This document shows positions 31,061-43,869 of a stretch of 64,000 nt of DNA, one piece after another. The translations under genes were made by a program, and so were the position numbers. This DNA comes from Delphinus delphis (taxonomy: Eukaryota > Chordata > Mammalia > Artiodactyla > Delphinidae): positions 45,164,006-45,228,005 of the forward strand of contig NC_082684.1 of NCBI RefSeq assembly GCF_949987515.2, read 5' to 3'. The number at the start of each line of letters is the position of its first letter. Position 1 is the stretch's first letter. The notes beneath the pieces are model-generated. The model ran no database searches. It was not told where the DNA came from and was given only the letters and a program-made list of their open reading frames with translations.

Positions 31061-34000
31061 ACTGGATCCATTTGAACTGACAGGAAAGGCAAGTGGGGTC
31101 CGCTGAGTATTCAGAGACTCAAGCGCCTCCCAAATTTGACTCCAACTTATGGGATGGCAGGAAACATGAGTGAGGAGAGTCAGCGAGAAGGCAGGGGTGC
31201 AGGTAACAGAAAAGAGGGGAGTCCTAGCTCCTGTCCCATGGCTTTGAGCCTTTGCTTCTCTCATGTAATTTTCATGGCCCAGGGAGAATAAAACAAATTT
31301 CATGACAATACTTGGAAGGTTATTATTTATATAGATTTGGAAGATCTTCAAACATGACGTATAAGAAAGAGAGGGATTTTGTTCTTTCATATGTAGTCTT
31401 TAAATATTAAAGTGAGACGAATGTCTTTAAATGCAACTAGAAAATATGTAAGATTCTCCTTTAGTTTTCCTGATGAAACATTGTGTAAATAGGATACACT
31501 GACCACATTGACTGTAAACATCTATTGAATAAACTTTTAAATGACCAGATGAGAAACAGTGATAAATTATGTATAGTTACATATTTGGACCTTTTTGCTT
31601 TACTTATCCTTTTACCAAAGTGGCGGGGGTGGAGGGAGCAATACATTACATTACATTCATTTTTAATATCAGTTTTCCTCACTTTTCCCCATTCCTCTTT
31701 GCATGAATAGTGTATATTATAGTTAATTAAGCTGAAATCCCAGAGGCTGCTTTCCTAATGTGATCGTTTAAACACAGACCAGATGCGAACACAAACACTA
31801 CTTGGACAAGACCTTCTCCACTCTTCAGAGTCCTCCTAGAACATTCCATGGACAGTTTTAGAATTTTTATTTTTGAAAACTGGCATACAAGACATTTTCC
31901 ACAACAGAAAAGAACCAACAACATCCTATTTGCAGCAGAAGAAAACACCACGGAGATGATGTCTTAAAAACACATTTGGGTGATGGCAGATCACAAGACA
32001 CTTGGCTCTGGAGTCAAGGTATCGGGTTTCAATAAAAAATATATAGACTGGATACGAAAAAACCCTCCTGAAAGCTCATGCTTCTCTTCTGGCTGGGGAT
32101 TCAGATGGGGGATCAGTAACACCTGCAGATGACTCCAGAGAAACAAGGATCCCATCTGCAGACAGATGAGAAATGGGGGAATTTTCCTTGGGTGCTTTGC
32201 TTGAGACATGTTAGAAACAAAATAGTCTATCACATCTCTCTCACAACATCGGCTGGTACTCTCTTGCCAACAACTCAGTTGGTTTAGAATGTTAAACTTG
32301 GAGAGTTGCATTATCCTGCTCAGAAGTCTGCAGGCTCACTCCTGCCTAACTAGTGGGAAAATGAAGACTTGAAATTCAGCAGTATCCTAGCATCAGCGGC
32401 CCAGGCTGTTTTGCTTTGTCTTTGCACCCCCATACAGAAGACAGCACAATCGGATAGCTATAAATGGCAACATGTTTTCAATCTGTCCTCAGTCAGATAT
32501 ATTCCATCCTCCCATCTAGATCTACTTTCTACTCTGCTCCATTCCACACCACGCAACAAGGGCTGACCAGTACAGACTGTACCAACTGGGCCTGATTAAT
32601 GGAGCACGCTGGCAGGAGACTGGAGGGGGTGAGAAGAGGGAAGCCTGAGTATTTATTTCCCCAGTCCCCACCCCCTGCCAGATTGCAAAGGCTTGGCTTC
32701 TTCACCACCAAAGGCCACAGCTCCTGTCAAACACCCATTCCACACAGCCACTCCTTCTGGATTCTTCAAACCAATTGTTCCCTCCAGGCCTAGGAGTGGC
32801 AAAGGTTAGCAAGCGTCCCTGTATTAACCACCTCTAAAGTCACCATTTGAGTGTACCATCCATGTTGACCATGTGTTGGTCCATAGTGATAGATGATTGG
32901 TGGCTTCCCCCATCGAAGACTGGCATACAGATCACAATAGCAAGTGCAGTCATTCTTTGTTGTTGTTGACCTTGGGCATGGGAGGAAGGGAAAAACCAGC
33001 AAAAATTCCATATGTTTCCTATTCCTGCCATAGATCTTTATCACAGTAGGTCAAGACTGGGCCATGAGTAACTTCATTCTAGAGTCAAGTCTTTGATTTT
33101 ATAATTTAGTTGAGGCTTATTGATGGTTTTCATTTTCATGTTGCGGACATTCAGATGTTAATGACAATATCAAGAAAGGGAATTATTTGTAAGTATGATG
33201 ATATTTTAAACATGAAGATCATGTTGTCCTATAGAACTTACAACTGGCAGATATTTTGAAAAAACCTTCCAGTTTGATTCAATTTTTGTTCCTCAGTCCG
33301 TCCTTGCTTCTGTGTTTTTTTCCTTAAGTCTTCCCATTTATATAACAAGATTCTTATTTCTTTAGTAATCAGTTCTCTTCCCACTTGAAGTCATTTAATC
33401 CTCGTTAAGAGGGCAAATGTGTCCTAGAAACTAGAGCAAGGAATACAGCACACTGATCAAATTCTTTTCCTTTAAGTCAAACTTGACTTTTTTTGTGTGC
33501 CTAAATTTGTCTTTTGGCAAAATGAATGATAATGAGAGTTACTGCCTCTGCACGTTAATAGACTGAATCTCAAATAGCTGACAATGCCTCTGGGTTCCTG
33601 GTGATCCCAGGTTTACTACAAAAAGATTTCATTGTTATACCATGCAGCACCATGCCTTCTAACACACAGATGTGGCAGAAGAGTCTCAAAAATAATTATT
33701 TAATCTTAGAATATATTTGATTATAAACAAAATAAATGGAAATGCATTCATCTGGACATGAGATGTAAATACAGATCTTTTTTCTTACGGAAAATGTGTT
33801 CTTGAGCTGTCAGCATCTTTCAGCCAATTGTTAGATGAGCTTATGGCCTTAACTGTCAAGACTCTGCCTAGATGATTTATTATTATTACTTTTAACACTG
33901 AAATAAAACTTTTACTGTCTGTAAGGCAGAACAGGGGTTTGGATCACTGAAAAAAAAGACCAGGACTGCAGAGCTTGGTGGGTGTGATCATATGCCTTTC

Positions 34001-34149
34001 CTCTTCACTATACACCTAGAATGCGTTATTCATTCGGAAACATTTATGAATAAACAGCTAACTATAACACAGTGTAAGTATTATTATTAAGGTTTGGGCC
34101 ATAAACTGTGGGAACACAGATAATGCGACAGTTAGCTCCAGAGCTGGGA
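31061..34149. other. Three-kilobase repeat-poor stretch
   Basis: This is the longest interval in the window without a repeat I can recognise. Small frames occur on both strands (for example minus 31052-31390 and 31991-32311), with no known domain. 'tacattacattacattc' at 31646 is a trivial short repeat. Either it is unusually old unique sequence or it holds conserved non-coding elements. Confidence 0.4.
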
Positions 34150-34900
34150 GTAGGTAATGAGGGGACATTCACGCTTATGTTGGGCATTGAAAGATGAGTA
34201 AGAGTTCACCAGTCAGACAGGTGGGTGAGGAAGGCATTCTAGGCAGAAAGAACAGAATGTGAAGGCCCAGAAGTGTGAGAACGTCTGATGTGACCAGGGG
34301 ATGGAGATTGGGCTGATGGTCTAAGGCCTTGTGTACCTTGCTAAGGAGTCTGGACTTCATACTAGGGGCAATGGTGGGTGGGGGGGTGGGCGCTGGGCTT
34401 TAAACAAGTTTGACCCAGAGAAAGGGCATAATCACAGTTTATTTTTAAAAGGTTATGTTGTCTGAAATTTGGATGGATGGGAGGAGTCTTGGAAACCATA
34501 TAGGTCACTGTAAAAGTCAAGGTAAGAGATAGTGTGGGTTTGATTTAGGACAATGACACTGGAAGGGAGAAAGGGGGATCTATTGATAGATACTTTAGAG
34601 ACACAAATCAATAGGGCTTGGGCTTGCTGACCAGGTGTGTGTGGGGTGAGGGTGTGTGGGAGAGTGAAATGAGTCAGAGATGATTTTGAAGTTTCTAACT
34701 AGTGAACCAGAGAGAGAATGAATTCAATTATGGGTTTGCCCAGTTTGTAGTTCCTGGGCCATCCAGATGGAGATATCCAACCGACAGATGAAATACAAGA
34801 CTGGAGCTCAGAAACCAGGTCAGGGTTGAAGTCATAGATTTTGGAGATCATTATTTCATCAGCATCGATGCCATGGGGATGGATGAGATCACACAGAAGG
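34150..34900 (-). mobile_element. L2 LINE fragment, antisense, about 750 bases
   Basis: Antisense L2 ORF2 C-terminus and 3' flank in order: 'ggcattctaggcagaaagaa', 'gtgaaggcccagaagtgtga', 'taaggccttgtgtaccttgc', 'ctggacttcatactagggg', 'gatttaggacaatgaca', 'gccatccagatggagatatc' and 'actggagctcagaaacc'. It is heavily mutated, with a G-rich run near 34375-34395. Confidence 0.75.
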
Positions 34901-35791
34901 AGAAGAGGAAAGGAGAGAGAAAAAGCCAGAGTCCTGTGGGCATGTGCTATTCCCCACTGCCTTCCTGCTTCTGATAAAGCGTGTGTTTAAGCTGCCTTGG
35001 CTGCATCAAAAACAAAACAGTTCTGCAAGTTAAAAACTTTCTGGATTCCTTGCCTTGTCTCTGAGCTTGCTTTTGAAATACTATTTACCCAGAGAAATGT
35101 GTGCTTTGTGATTCCAAAAAAAGAAAAAGGGGAGACCTCGCTAAGAATAGCTAGCTCTTGTAGGAGATGCTTTGTTTTTTCTTGTTTTTGTTTGTTTTTG
35201 TTTTTGAAGAAGCTGCAACTAAATGTCTATGTATTCCAACAGCATTTAGCAAAAGCTGTCTCCTCTCCTTAAAAGCATGAAAAGCACTGAACGAGAAGTC
35301 TCTCACAGGGCAAGTGACAATGAAAGGCTTTGGGCTTTTGGAACTGGAGACTGGATTATGTATAGATTCCTCTGGGCAGAAGCAGAAAGCCCAGTCAAGT
35401 GACTCCAGGCAATCCCCTGACTCTGGACTTGAAGGGGTCGGCATGGGCATGTGTACCATTTTAACTGAGCAAGCACCAAAGCTTTCCATCTCATCCTAAG
35501 GGATGGCAAGGGTCACTGTCTCCCTTGTGTGATGAATGACTGTAGCAACACTGCATTTGTCTTTTAACTGGCAGCAATTCTCCTGTTAGTGATAATGAGG
35601 GTCTTCTGAACAAGGAAGTCAAATGCTCTAGTGATTTAGTTGAAGGCCACTGCTTCTGCCCACCTACTTCACATACAGTTTTCAGCCAGGGAGAATCCTG
35701 CTGGCTGGAGGTACACAGTAACAGGATATTGATGCAATAACGTTTTCAAAGATAGCAGTTCCTAAATAATGATTATAAAAACTCACAAACA
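34901..35791. other. Unassigned sequence
   Basis: No recognised repeat. 'ttttgtttgtttttgttttt' at 35185-35205 is a short T/G-rich tract. Frames on opposite strands at 35151-35509 overlap one another and are unsupported. Confidence 0.45.
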
Positions 35792-35802
35792 TCTTCTTTA
35801 CT

Positions 35803-36016
35803 TTTTTTTTTTTTTTTTTTTTTTGTGGTACGCAGGCCTCTCACTGTTGTGGCCTCTCCCGTTGCGGAGCACAGGCTCCGGATGCACAGGCTCAGCGGCC
35901 ATGGCTCACGGGCCCAGCCTCTCCGCGGCATGTGGGATTTTCCCGGACCGGGGCATGAACCCATGTCCCCTGCATCGGCAGGTGGACTCTCAACCACTGC
36001 GCCACCAGGGAAGCCC
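35803..36016 (-). mobile_element. Young CHR-type SINE, antisense
   Basis: A complete copy with a T22-24 tail at the left (about 35802-35824), then 'gtggtacgcaggcctctcac' and the head 'gcgccaccagggaagcc' at the right. A short duplication 'tcttcttt' is found at 35792-35799 and 36017-36024. The low divergence suggests a recent insertion. Confidence 0.95.
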
Positions 36017-36024
36017 TCTTCTTT

Positions 36025-36654
36025 TCTTTATTAACCCATAGAATAATATTATACCGAGCACAGAGCCGAACAAAGCGAAAAGGTCATATTTGCTTCCTCA
36101 TTTAAAGAAGAAATACAGGTTTCGAGAGTGAGGGAGCAGGTCATTAAGGAAGAATGTCAGGCATTTGGTCCCTGAAGATAGTAAGCATAGACCTAATAGA
36201 GTGGAAAGCCAAAATGATGGTTTTGTTCTATGAGACATCATGAGACTTTTACTCAATGACCTCCAAACCTGGAATTTATTTCAAATAGGAATCAGAATTT
36301 CCACTCCCTGGCGGGAAAACACGAGTTCCTGGGACCAGCAATGCCTATACTTCTCAGAACATATTTCCTAGCAAGTCAGCAGCTTGACCAAAGATGGCGT
36401 CCTGGATTCTCTCCACCAAACCTCAGATGCGAAGCAGAATAAGAGGCCCCCTCCGTCCCTTAGTTCCTTCGTCTCTGAGGAGCATGCACAACAGAAGGGC
36501 TGAAGAATAAATGAGATGCCAGGGGTTCTGTGTTTTTAGTCCCACTGTATTCTTTATCATGAGTCAGTGCTACAACTGACACCTTTTTTAAATGCAAGAA
36601 ACTACAAGTGCATTTTTTTCTTCTCATTAATTAATTCATTTGCTCTTTGGTTAT
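36025..36654. other. Unassigned sequence
   Basis: No recognised repeat or exon. Confidence 0.5.
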
Positions 36655-37593
36655 TTATCTCTTAAAAATTCCATGCATTTATTAAGCATATTATACACGC
36701 TACATACTATGCTCAATGTTAAAGAATCAAAGAGGAAACGAACAAAAACAAAAGGCTGATACCAGCCCTTGAAGCACCCTTCCTATCAGAAAAAGATAGA
36801 TGAAAATAAAAAGAGCCAAATAAGATCTTGCAGTTGCTATTAATGGAAGTATTTACTGCAAGTGGTGAAGAAGCCAAGGAGAAAACAGTGTATCAATTGT
36901 GTGTATATGTGTGTGCACACCTAGGCCAGGGGTGGTGTGGGACAGGTGATGCATGCTGAAGAGATGAGTTGGCACAGACCAGGAGGCCCAGGGTGGAGAA
37001 GGGTGTTTCAAGGAGGGGTCCCTGGAGGTGCAAAGCATCCTGGGACGTGAGAGAGAGGACTGTAAGGTCCCTTGAGGTGCGGACCTGGAGTGTTGGTGAG
37101 GGAATTAGAGACAGGGATGGAAAGGCAGCGGGGGCCAGACTCCAGAAGGCCTTCTGTGCTGCGCTAAGGAGCTTGGACTCTATCCTACAGCCACGTAAGG
37201 GTTAAGCATATTCAGACTGTGAACACACTGGTGTTCTGGAACAGTCACTCCCTCAGCTGTGTGGAGGACACACTGAAGGGCAGGAGGCTGAGGCAGGCAG
37301 ACAATTGCAAGGGACCCTCCAGGTGAGACTCCATTAAGGGAACAGGGGCAGAGGGAAGAAAAGGAGCCACATACAAGGAACGCCAAGGAGGAGAGTGAGA
37401 GTGTGAGGAAGAAGCAGCTCAGGTTACTACTCTCAGGTTTGGGGCTTGGGTGAGGGATGCTGTATCTGTGGAGAGAGGGAGGGAGTGTGGGTGGAGAGGA
37501 AGAGGACCAGTTCCCTCCACTTTTTGAAATAGCATTGCCTGTGGGACACGAGGGTGAGAGGTCCAGCAGGCAAGAGGTTATATGGGTCTAGAG
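36655..37593 (-). mobile_element. L2 LINE, antisense, left portion of a nested locus
   Basis: It starts at the L2 3' end ('catgcatttattaagcatat', 'gctcaatgttaaagaatcaa') and proceeds through the 3' UTR into ORF2 C-terminus ('ttgaggtgcggacctggagt', 'aaggccttctgtgctgcgct', 'cttggactctatcctacagc'). At 37593 it is interrupted by a hAT-like element. L2-like text ('gtccagagtttgaagg') appears to resume at 43122. Confidence 0.75.
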
Positions 37594-38149
37594 CGGGGGT
37601 TCTTACACAGCAGACTTTAGGGTCTGTGTACTTGGGTGGGAAAAAAAATCATATCTTTATTCTCACTGACCTCAGACTCAAATTCTGTATTTCCTTTATG
37701 CGTCTAGGCAACAAACTACAGCGGTAGGTATTAGCAAGTACTTCTGCCTTTGTCACCGAGAGAGGTCACAGATATATTCATATCATTTTTCAGTTATTGC
37801 AGACATATTAAAATATCGTTCACACATTTCTTCAAAATGATAGTAGTTATTCAACATGCTAGAAAAGATTACTATTTAATATTAACAAAAAGCATACACA
37901 TTATATAACATTTTTCATAATTTTTTTTTATACTGAATGTTCTTATTAGTCATCAATTTTATACACATCAGTGTATACATGTCAATCCCAATCGCCCAAT
38001 TCAGCACACCACCATCCCCACCCTACCGTGGTTGTCCCCCCTTGGTGTCCATACGTTTGTTCTGTACATCTGTGTCTCAACTTCTGTCCTGCAAACCGGT
38101 TAATCTGTACCATTTTTCTAGGTTCCACATACATGCATTAATATACGAT

Positions 38150-41100
38150 ATTTCTTTTACTCTTTCTGACTTACTTCACTCTGTATGACAGTCTCTCCAT
38201 CTACCCACGTCTCAACAAATGACTCAATTTCGTTGCTTTTTATGGTTCAGTAATATTCCATTGTATATATGTACCACATCTTCTTTATCCATTCATTTGT
38301 CGATGGGCATTTAGGTTGCTTCCATGACCTGGCTATGGTAAATAGTGCTGCAGTGAACATTGGGGTGCATGTGTCTTTTTGAATTATGGTTTTCTCTGGG
38401 TATATGCCCAGTAGTGGGATTGCTGGATCATATGGTAATTCTATTTTTAGTTTTCTAAGGAACCTCCATACTGTTCTCCATAGTCGCTGTATCAATTTAC
38501 ATTCTCACCAACAGTGCGAGAGGGTTCCCTTTTCTCCACACCCTCTCCAGCATTTGTTGTTTGTAGATTTTCTGATGATGCCCATTCTAACTGGTGTGAG
38601 GTGATAACTTATTGTAGTTTTGATTTTCATTTCTCTAATAATTAGTGATGTTGAGCAGCTTTTCATGTGCTTCTTGGCCATCTGTATGTCTTCTTTGGAG
38701 AAATGTCTATTTAGGTCTTCTGCCCATTTTTGGATTGGGTTGTATGTTTCTTTAATATTGAGCTGCATGAGCTGTTCATATATTTTAGAGATTAATCCTT
38801 TGTCCATTGATTTGTTTGCGAATATTTTCTCCCATTCTGAGGGCTATCTTTTCATCTTGTTTATGGGATCCTTTGCTGTGCAAAAGCTTTGATGTTTCAT
38901 TAGCTCCCATTTGTTTATTTTTGTTTTTATTTCCATTGCTCTAGGAGGTGGATCAAAAAAGATCTTGCTGTGATTTATGTCAAAGAGTGTTCTTCCTATG
39001 TTTTCCTCTAAGAGTTTTATAGTGTCCGGTCTTACATTTAGGTCTAGAATCCATTTTGAGTTTATTTTTGTGTATGGTGTTAGGGAGTGTTCTAATTTCA
39101 TTCTTTTACATGTAGCTGTCCAGTTTTCCCAGCACCATTATTGAAGAGGCTGTCTTTTCTCCATTGTATATCCTTGCCTCCTTTGTCATAAATTAGTTGA
39201 CCATAGGTGTGTGGGTTTATCTCTGGGCTTTCTGTCTTGTTCCATTGATCTATGCTTCTGTTTTTGTGCCATTACCATATTGTCTTGATTACTGTAGTTT
39301 TGTAGTATAGTCTGAAGTCAGGGAGTCTGATTCCTCCAGCTCCGTTTTTTTCCCTCAAGACTGCTTTGGCTATTCAGGGTCTTTTGTATCTCCATGCAAA
39401 TTTTAACATGATTTGTTCTAGTTCCATAAAAAATGCCATTGGTAATTTGATAGGGATTGCATTGAATCTGTAGATTGATTTGGGTAGTATAGTCATTTTC
39501 ACAATATTGATTCTTCCAATCCAAGAACATGGTATATCTCTCCATCTGTTGGTATCATCTTTAATTTCTTTCATCAGTGTCTTATAGTTTTCTGCATACA
39601 GGTCTTTTGTTTCCCTAGGTAGGTTTATTCCTAGGTATTTTATTCTTTTTGTTGCAATGGTAAATGGGAGTGTTTCCATAATTTCTCTTTAGAATTTTCA
39701 TCATTAGTGCATAGGAATGCAAGAGATTTCTGTGCATTAATTTTGTATCCTGCAACTTTACCAAATTCATTGATTAATTCTAGTAGTTTCCTGGTGGCAT
39801 TTTTAGGATTCTCTAAGTATAGTATCATGTCATCTGCAAACACTGACAGTTTTACTTCTTCTTTTCTGATTAGGATTCCTTTTATTTCTTTTTCTTCTCT
39901 GATTGCCATGGCTAGGACTTTCAAAACTATGTTGAATAATAGTGGTGAGAGTGGACATCCTTGTCTCGTTCCTGATCTTAGAGGAAATGCTTTCAGTTTT
40001 TCACCATTGGGAATGATGTTTGCTGTGGGTTTGTCATATATGGCCTTTATTATGTTGAGGTAGGTTCCCTCTATGCCCACTTTCTGGAGAGTTTTTTATC
40101 ATAAATCGCTGTTGAATTTTGTCAAAAGCTTTTTCTGCATCTATTGAGATGATCATATGGTTTTTCTCCTTCAATTTGTTAATGTGGCATATCACATTGA
40201 TTGATTTGTGTATATTGAAGAATCCTTGCATCCCTGGGATAAATCCCACTTGATCATGGTGTATGATCCTTTTAATGTGTTGTTGGATTCTGTTTGCTAG
40301 TATTTTGCTGAGGATTTTTGCATCTATATTCATCAGCGATAGTGGTCTGTAATTTTCCTTTTTTGTAGTGTTTTTGTCTGGTTTTGGTATCAGAGTGATG
40401 GTGGCCTCATAGAATGAGTTTGGGAGTGTTCCTCCCTCTGCAATTTTTGGGAAGAGTTTCAGAAGGATGGGTGTTTGTTAGCTCTTCTCTAAATGTTTGA
40501 TAGAATTCACCTGTGAAGCCATCTGGTCCTGGACTTTTCATTGTTGGAAGATTTTTAACCACAGTTTCAATTTCAGTGCTTGTGATTGGTCTGTTCATAT
40601 TTTCTGTTTCTTCCTGGTTCAGTCTTGGAGGTTATGCTTTTCTAAGAATTTGTCCATTTCTTCCAGGTTGTCCATTTTATTGGCATAGAGTTGCTTGTAG
40701 TAGTCTCTTAGGATGCTTTGATTTCTGCGGTGTCTGTTGTAACTTCTCCTTTTTCATTTCTAATTTTATTGATTTGAGTCTTCTCCCTCTTTTTCTTGAT
40801 GACTCTGGTTAATGGTTTATCAATTTTGTTTATCTTCTCCAAGAACCAGCTTTCAGTTTTATTGATCTTTGCTATTGTTCTCTTTGTTTATATTTCATTT
40901 ATTTCTGCTCTGATCTTTATGATTTCTTTCCTTCTGCTAACTTTGGGTACTGTTTGTTCTTCTTTCCCTAGTTCCTTTAGGTGTAAGGTTAGATTGTTTA
41001 CTTGAGATTTTTCTTGTTTCTTGAGGTAGGCTTGTATAGCTATAAACTTCCCTCTTAGAACTGCTTTTGCTGCATCCCATAGGTTTTGGATCGTCCTGTT

Positions 41101-41990
41101 TTCATTGTCTTTGTCTCTAGGTATATTTTGATTTCCTCTTTGATTTCTTCAGTGATCTCTTGGTTATTTAGTAGCATATTGTTCAGCCTCCATGTGTTTG
41201 TGTTTTTTACATTTTTTTCCCTGTAATTCATTTCTAATCTCATAGCATTGTGGTCAGAAAAGATGCTTGATATGATTTCAGTTTTCTTAAATTTACTGAG
41301 GCTTGATTTGTGACCCAAGATGTTGTCTATCCTGGAGAATGTTCCATGTGCACTTGAGAAGAAAGTGTAATCTGCTGTTTTTGGATGGAATGTCCTATAA
41401 ATATCAATTAAATCTATCTGGTCTATTGTGTCATTTAAAGCTTCTGTTTCCTTATTTATTTTCATTTTGGATGATCTGTCCATTGGTGTAAGGGAGGTGT
41501 TAAAGTTCCCCACTATTATTGTGTTACTGTCAATTTCCTCTTTTACAGCTGTTAGCAGTTGCCTTATGTATTGAGGTGCTCCTATGTTGGGTGCATATAT
41601 ATTTATAATTGTCATATCTTCTTGGATTGATCCATTGATCATTATGTAGTGTCCTTCCTTGTCTCTTGTAACATTCTTTATTTTAAAGTCTATTTTATCT
41701 GATATGAGTATAGCTACTCCAGCTTTCTTTTGATTTCCATTTGCATGGAATATCTTTTTCCATCCTCTCACTTTCAGACTGTATGTGTCCCTAGGTCTGA
41801 AGTGGGTCTCTTGTAGACAGCATATAGATGGGTCTTGTTTTTGTATCCATTCAGCAAGCCTGTGTCTTTTGGGTGGAGCTTTTAATCCATTCACGTTTAA
41901 GGTAATTATCGATATGTATGTTCCTATGACCACTTTCTTAATTGTTTTGGTTTGTTTTTGTAGATCCTTTTCTTCTCTTGTGTTTCCCAC
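38150..41990 (-). pseudogene. L1 ORF2 (endonuclease, reverse transcriptase), broken
   Basis: ORF2p nicks target DNA and reverse-transcribes L1 RNA. An intact 311-codon frame (41055-41990) starts 'MGNTREEKDLQKQ' and covers the whole endonuclease. 'QETH' and 'SDHNAMRLEMN' are present, but the catalytic block reads 'VGNFNTSL' instead of 'VGDFNTPL' (codon 41505-41507, Asp to Asn). The RT palm follows in separate frames: '[15 protein letters not shown]' (40407-40598), '[19 protein letters not shown]' (40034-40333) and '[13 protein letters not shown]' with FADD at 39829-39840. The last segment (38247-38495) ends prematurely after 'YTMEYY'. Several frameshifts and stops make it inactive. Confidence 0.95.
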
Positions 41991-41999
41991 TTAGAGAAG

Positions 42000-42894
42000 T
42001 TCCTTTAGCATTTGTTGTAGAGCTGGTTTGGTGGTGCTGAATTCTCTTACTTTTGCTTGTCTGTAAAGCTTTGGATTTCTCCATCGAATATGAATGAGAA
42101 CCTTGCCGGGTAGAGTAATCTTGGTTGTAGGTTCTTCCCTTTCATCACTTTAAGTATATCATGCCACTCCCTTCTGGCTTGTAGAGTTTCTGCTGAGAAA
42201 TCAGCTGTTAACCTTATGGGAGTTCCCTTGTATGTTATTTGTCGTTTTTCCCTTGCTGCTTTCGATAATTTTTCTTTGTCTTTAATTTTTGCCAATTTGA
42301 TTACTATGTGTCTCGGCATGTTTCTCCTTGGGTTTATCCTTTATGGTACTTGATGCACTTCCTGGACTTGGGTGGCTATTTCCTTTCCCTTGTTAGGGAA
42401 GTTTTCAACTATAATCTCTTCAAATATTTTCTCTGGTCCTTTCTCTCTCTCTTCTCCATCTGGGACCCCTATAATGCAAATGTTGTTGCATTTAATGTTG
42501 TCCCAGAGGTCTCTTAGGCTGTCTTCACTTTTTTTTATTCTTTTTTCTTTATTCTGTTCCACAGCAGTGAATTCCACCATTCTGTCTTCCAGGTCTCTTA
42601 TCCGTTCTTCTGCCTCAGTTATTCTGCTATTGATTCCTTCCAGTGTAGTTTTCTTTTCAGTTATTGTATTGTTCATCTCTGTTTGTTTGTTCTTTAATTC
42701 TTCTAGGTCTTTGTTAAACATTTCTTGGATCTTCTCCTTCTTTGCCTCCATTGTTTTTCCGAGGTCCTGGATCATCTTCACTATCATTATTCTGAATTAT
42801 GTTTCTGGAAGGTTGCTATCTCCACTTCATTTAGTTGTTTTTCTGAGGTTTTATCTTGTTCCTTTATCTGGTACATAGCCTTCTGCGTTTTCAT
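42000..42894 (-). pseudogene. L1 ORF1 (RNA-binding chaperone), broken
   Basis: ORF1p is the L1 nucleic-acid chaperone that coats L1 RNA. The start codon lies at 42892-42894 on the minus strand. The frame 42341-42787 covers a coiled coil (heptad-like 'EELKNKQTEMNNTITEKK', 'RITEAEERIRDLEDRM') and the start of the RRM ('DSLRDLWDNIKCNNICIIGV'). A frame change then separates it from the C-terminal domain at 42047-42319 ('LTADFSAETLQARREWHDIL'). A deletion near 42047 introduces a stop just before the normal C-terminus. The protein cannot be made intact. Confidence 0.93.
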
Positions 42895-43129
42895 CTTTTC
42901 TATCTTTCTGTGAATGTGATTTTTGTTCCACAGGCTGCAGGATTGTAGTTCTTCTTGCTTCTCCATTTTTCCTAATTTTAATAACTGTCTTTCAACATGA
43001 CTTGTTTCAGTTGTAGTCTCATGTATTTTATGTAAAGTATTTTAAAACATGGAAGAAGGAGTTTACGGGCTTCAGCAAACTGCCAAATACAGAGAGACCA
43101 AAAAAAGGTCAAGAATCTCCAGTCCAGAG

Positions 43130-43869
43130 TTTGAAGGCTTTAGGACTGGTTGATAATTCCTGGACTTCTGCTGAGCAATGCTACACTGAGGAGGATGTGA
43201 CCTATTCCAGGGGCTCCATCAATAGATTGGGACCAAAATGAAATTGTTCACTGCATAAGGAAACAAGTTCATGCTTGCTGTGGCCTCCTCCCTGATGTGC
43301 TTGGCCTTTAGAGATCCAGCCTCTCATTCAGAATGTGCTCTGAGCTGGTTTCATTTACTGCTCTTGAGGAAATTGTGCACGAGAACCATGAGTCAAGGTG
43401 ATGGTGTAGACACTCTTAAAATGAACATCACTCAGCAGAGTTTGAATTGTCTGTAAAAATCAGTCCTGGTGAATGGAATGTCAAGCAAATGACAGAACTG
43501 CAGAATTGTCCCTGGGAAGGTCTTCTTCTTTCCTGAATCCCAGTCCAATGTTCGTAAGCCATAAAGAACAATGTGTGCAGTTGGGTGGAGAAGAAACCCA
43601 GGGGTGATCAGTTTAGCTGGCCACAGACCAGATGTGACCACAGGCCTTGTTCTTCCACTGGAGTCACCGGGCCTTGCTCTGGTCATGGACCATCCCCTTT
43701 CTCAGCTTCCTAAGGCTCAAAAGGACAAGAGGGTGAAATGGACACTTGAACTTCATGCCTATGCACTCTCATTCTTTAGTTCTGCGTCTGGTAGTGGCTC
43801 CTGGGAGGCAAAACAACAAAAACTGCCATGCGACTTGCAATCCTTAAAGTACGTAGAAGTCCACTTCAG
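43130..43869. other. Unassigned sequence, perhaps starting with residual L2
   Basis: The first ~70 bases may continue the L2 seen at 36655-37593. The rest, including a 104-codon plus-strand frame at 43571-43885, has no domain or repeat that I can name. Confidence 0.4.

Larger units (their letters stand above)
37925..42963 (-). mobile_element. 5.0-kb L1, antisense, inserted in a hAT element
   Basis: On the minus strand it contains about 70 bases of 5' UTR ('gaactacaatcctgcag'), all of ORF1, all of ORF2 and a 3' UTR, with the tail at 37925. The duplication 'catttttcataatttt' (37909-37924) and 'catttttcctaatttt' (42964-42979) matches at 15 of 16. It lacks most of the 5' UTR and its promoter. 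Its 3' UTR ('cagtgtatacatgtcaatcc' in + sense) differs from the L1 at 49.1 kb, so the two come from different subfamilies. It is only moderately mutated, younger than the L1 at 0.3-4 kb. Confidence 0.96.
37594..43121. mobile_element. hAT-like (Charlie-type) non-autonomous DNA transposon, split by an L1
   Basis: The left part, 37594-37924, starts 'cgggggttcttacac' and continues with 'tgggtgggaaaaaaaatcat', 'cctttatgcgtctaggcaac' and 'tttgtcaccgagagaggtca'. The right part, 42980-43121, ends with 'gcaaactgccaaatac', 'aaaaaggtcaagaatctcca'. The termini are imperfect inverted repeats (model 'caggggttctta'). An 8-base flanking pair, 'gtctagag' (37586-37593) and 'gtccagag' (43122-43129), matches at 7 of 8, the size expected for hAT target duplications. 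The L1 at 37925-42963 separates the two parts. I cannot fix the family name by eye. Confidence 0.78.

Noticed and set aside
42372..42878. 168-codon plus-strand hydrophobic frame
   Set aside because: It is the antisense shadow of L1 ORF1 coded on the minus strand. The apparent membrane character comes from complementing a Lys/Glu-rich coiled coil.
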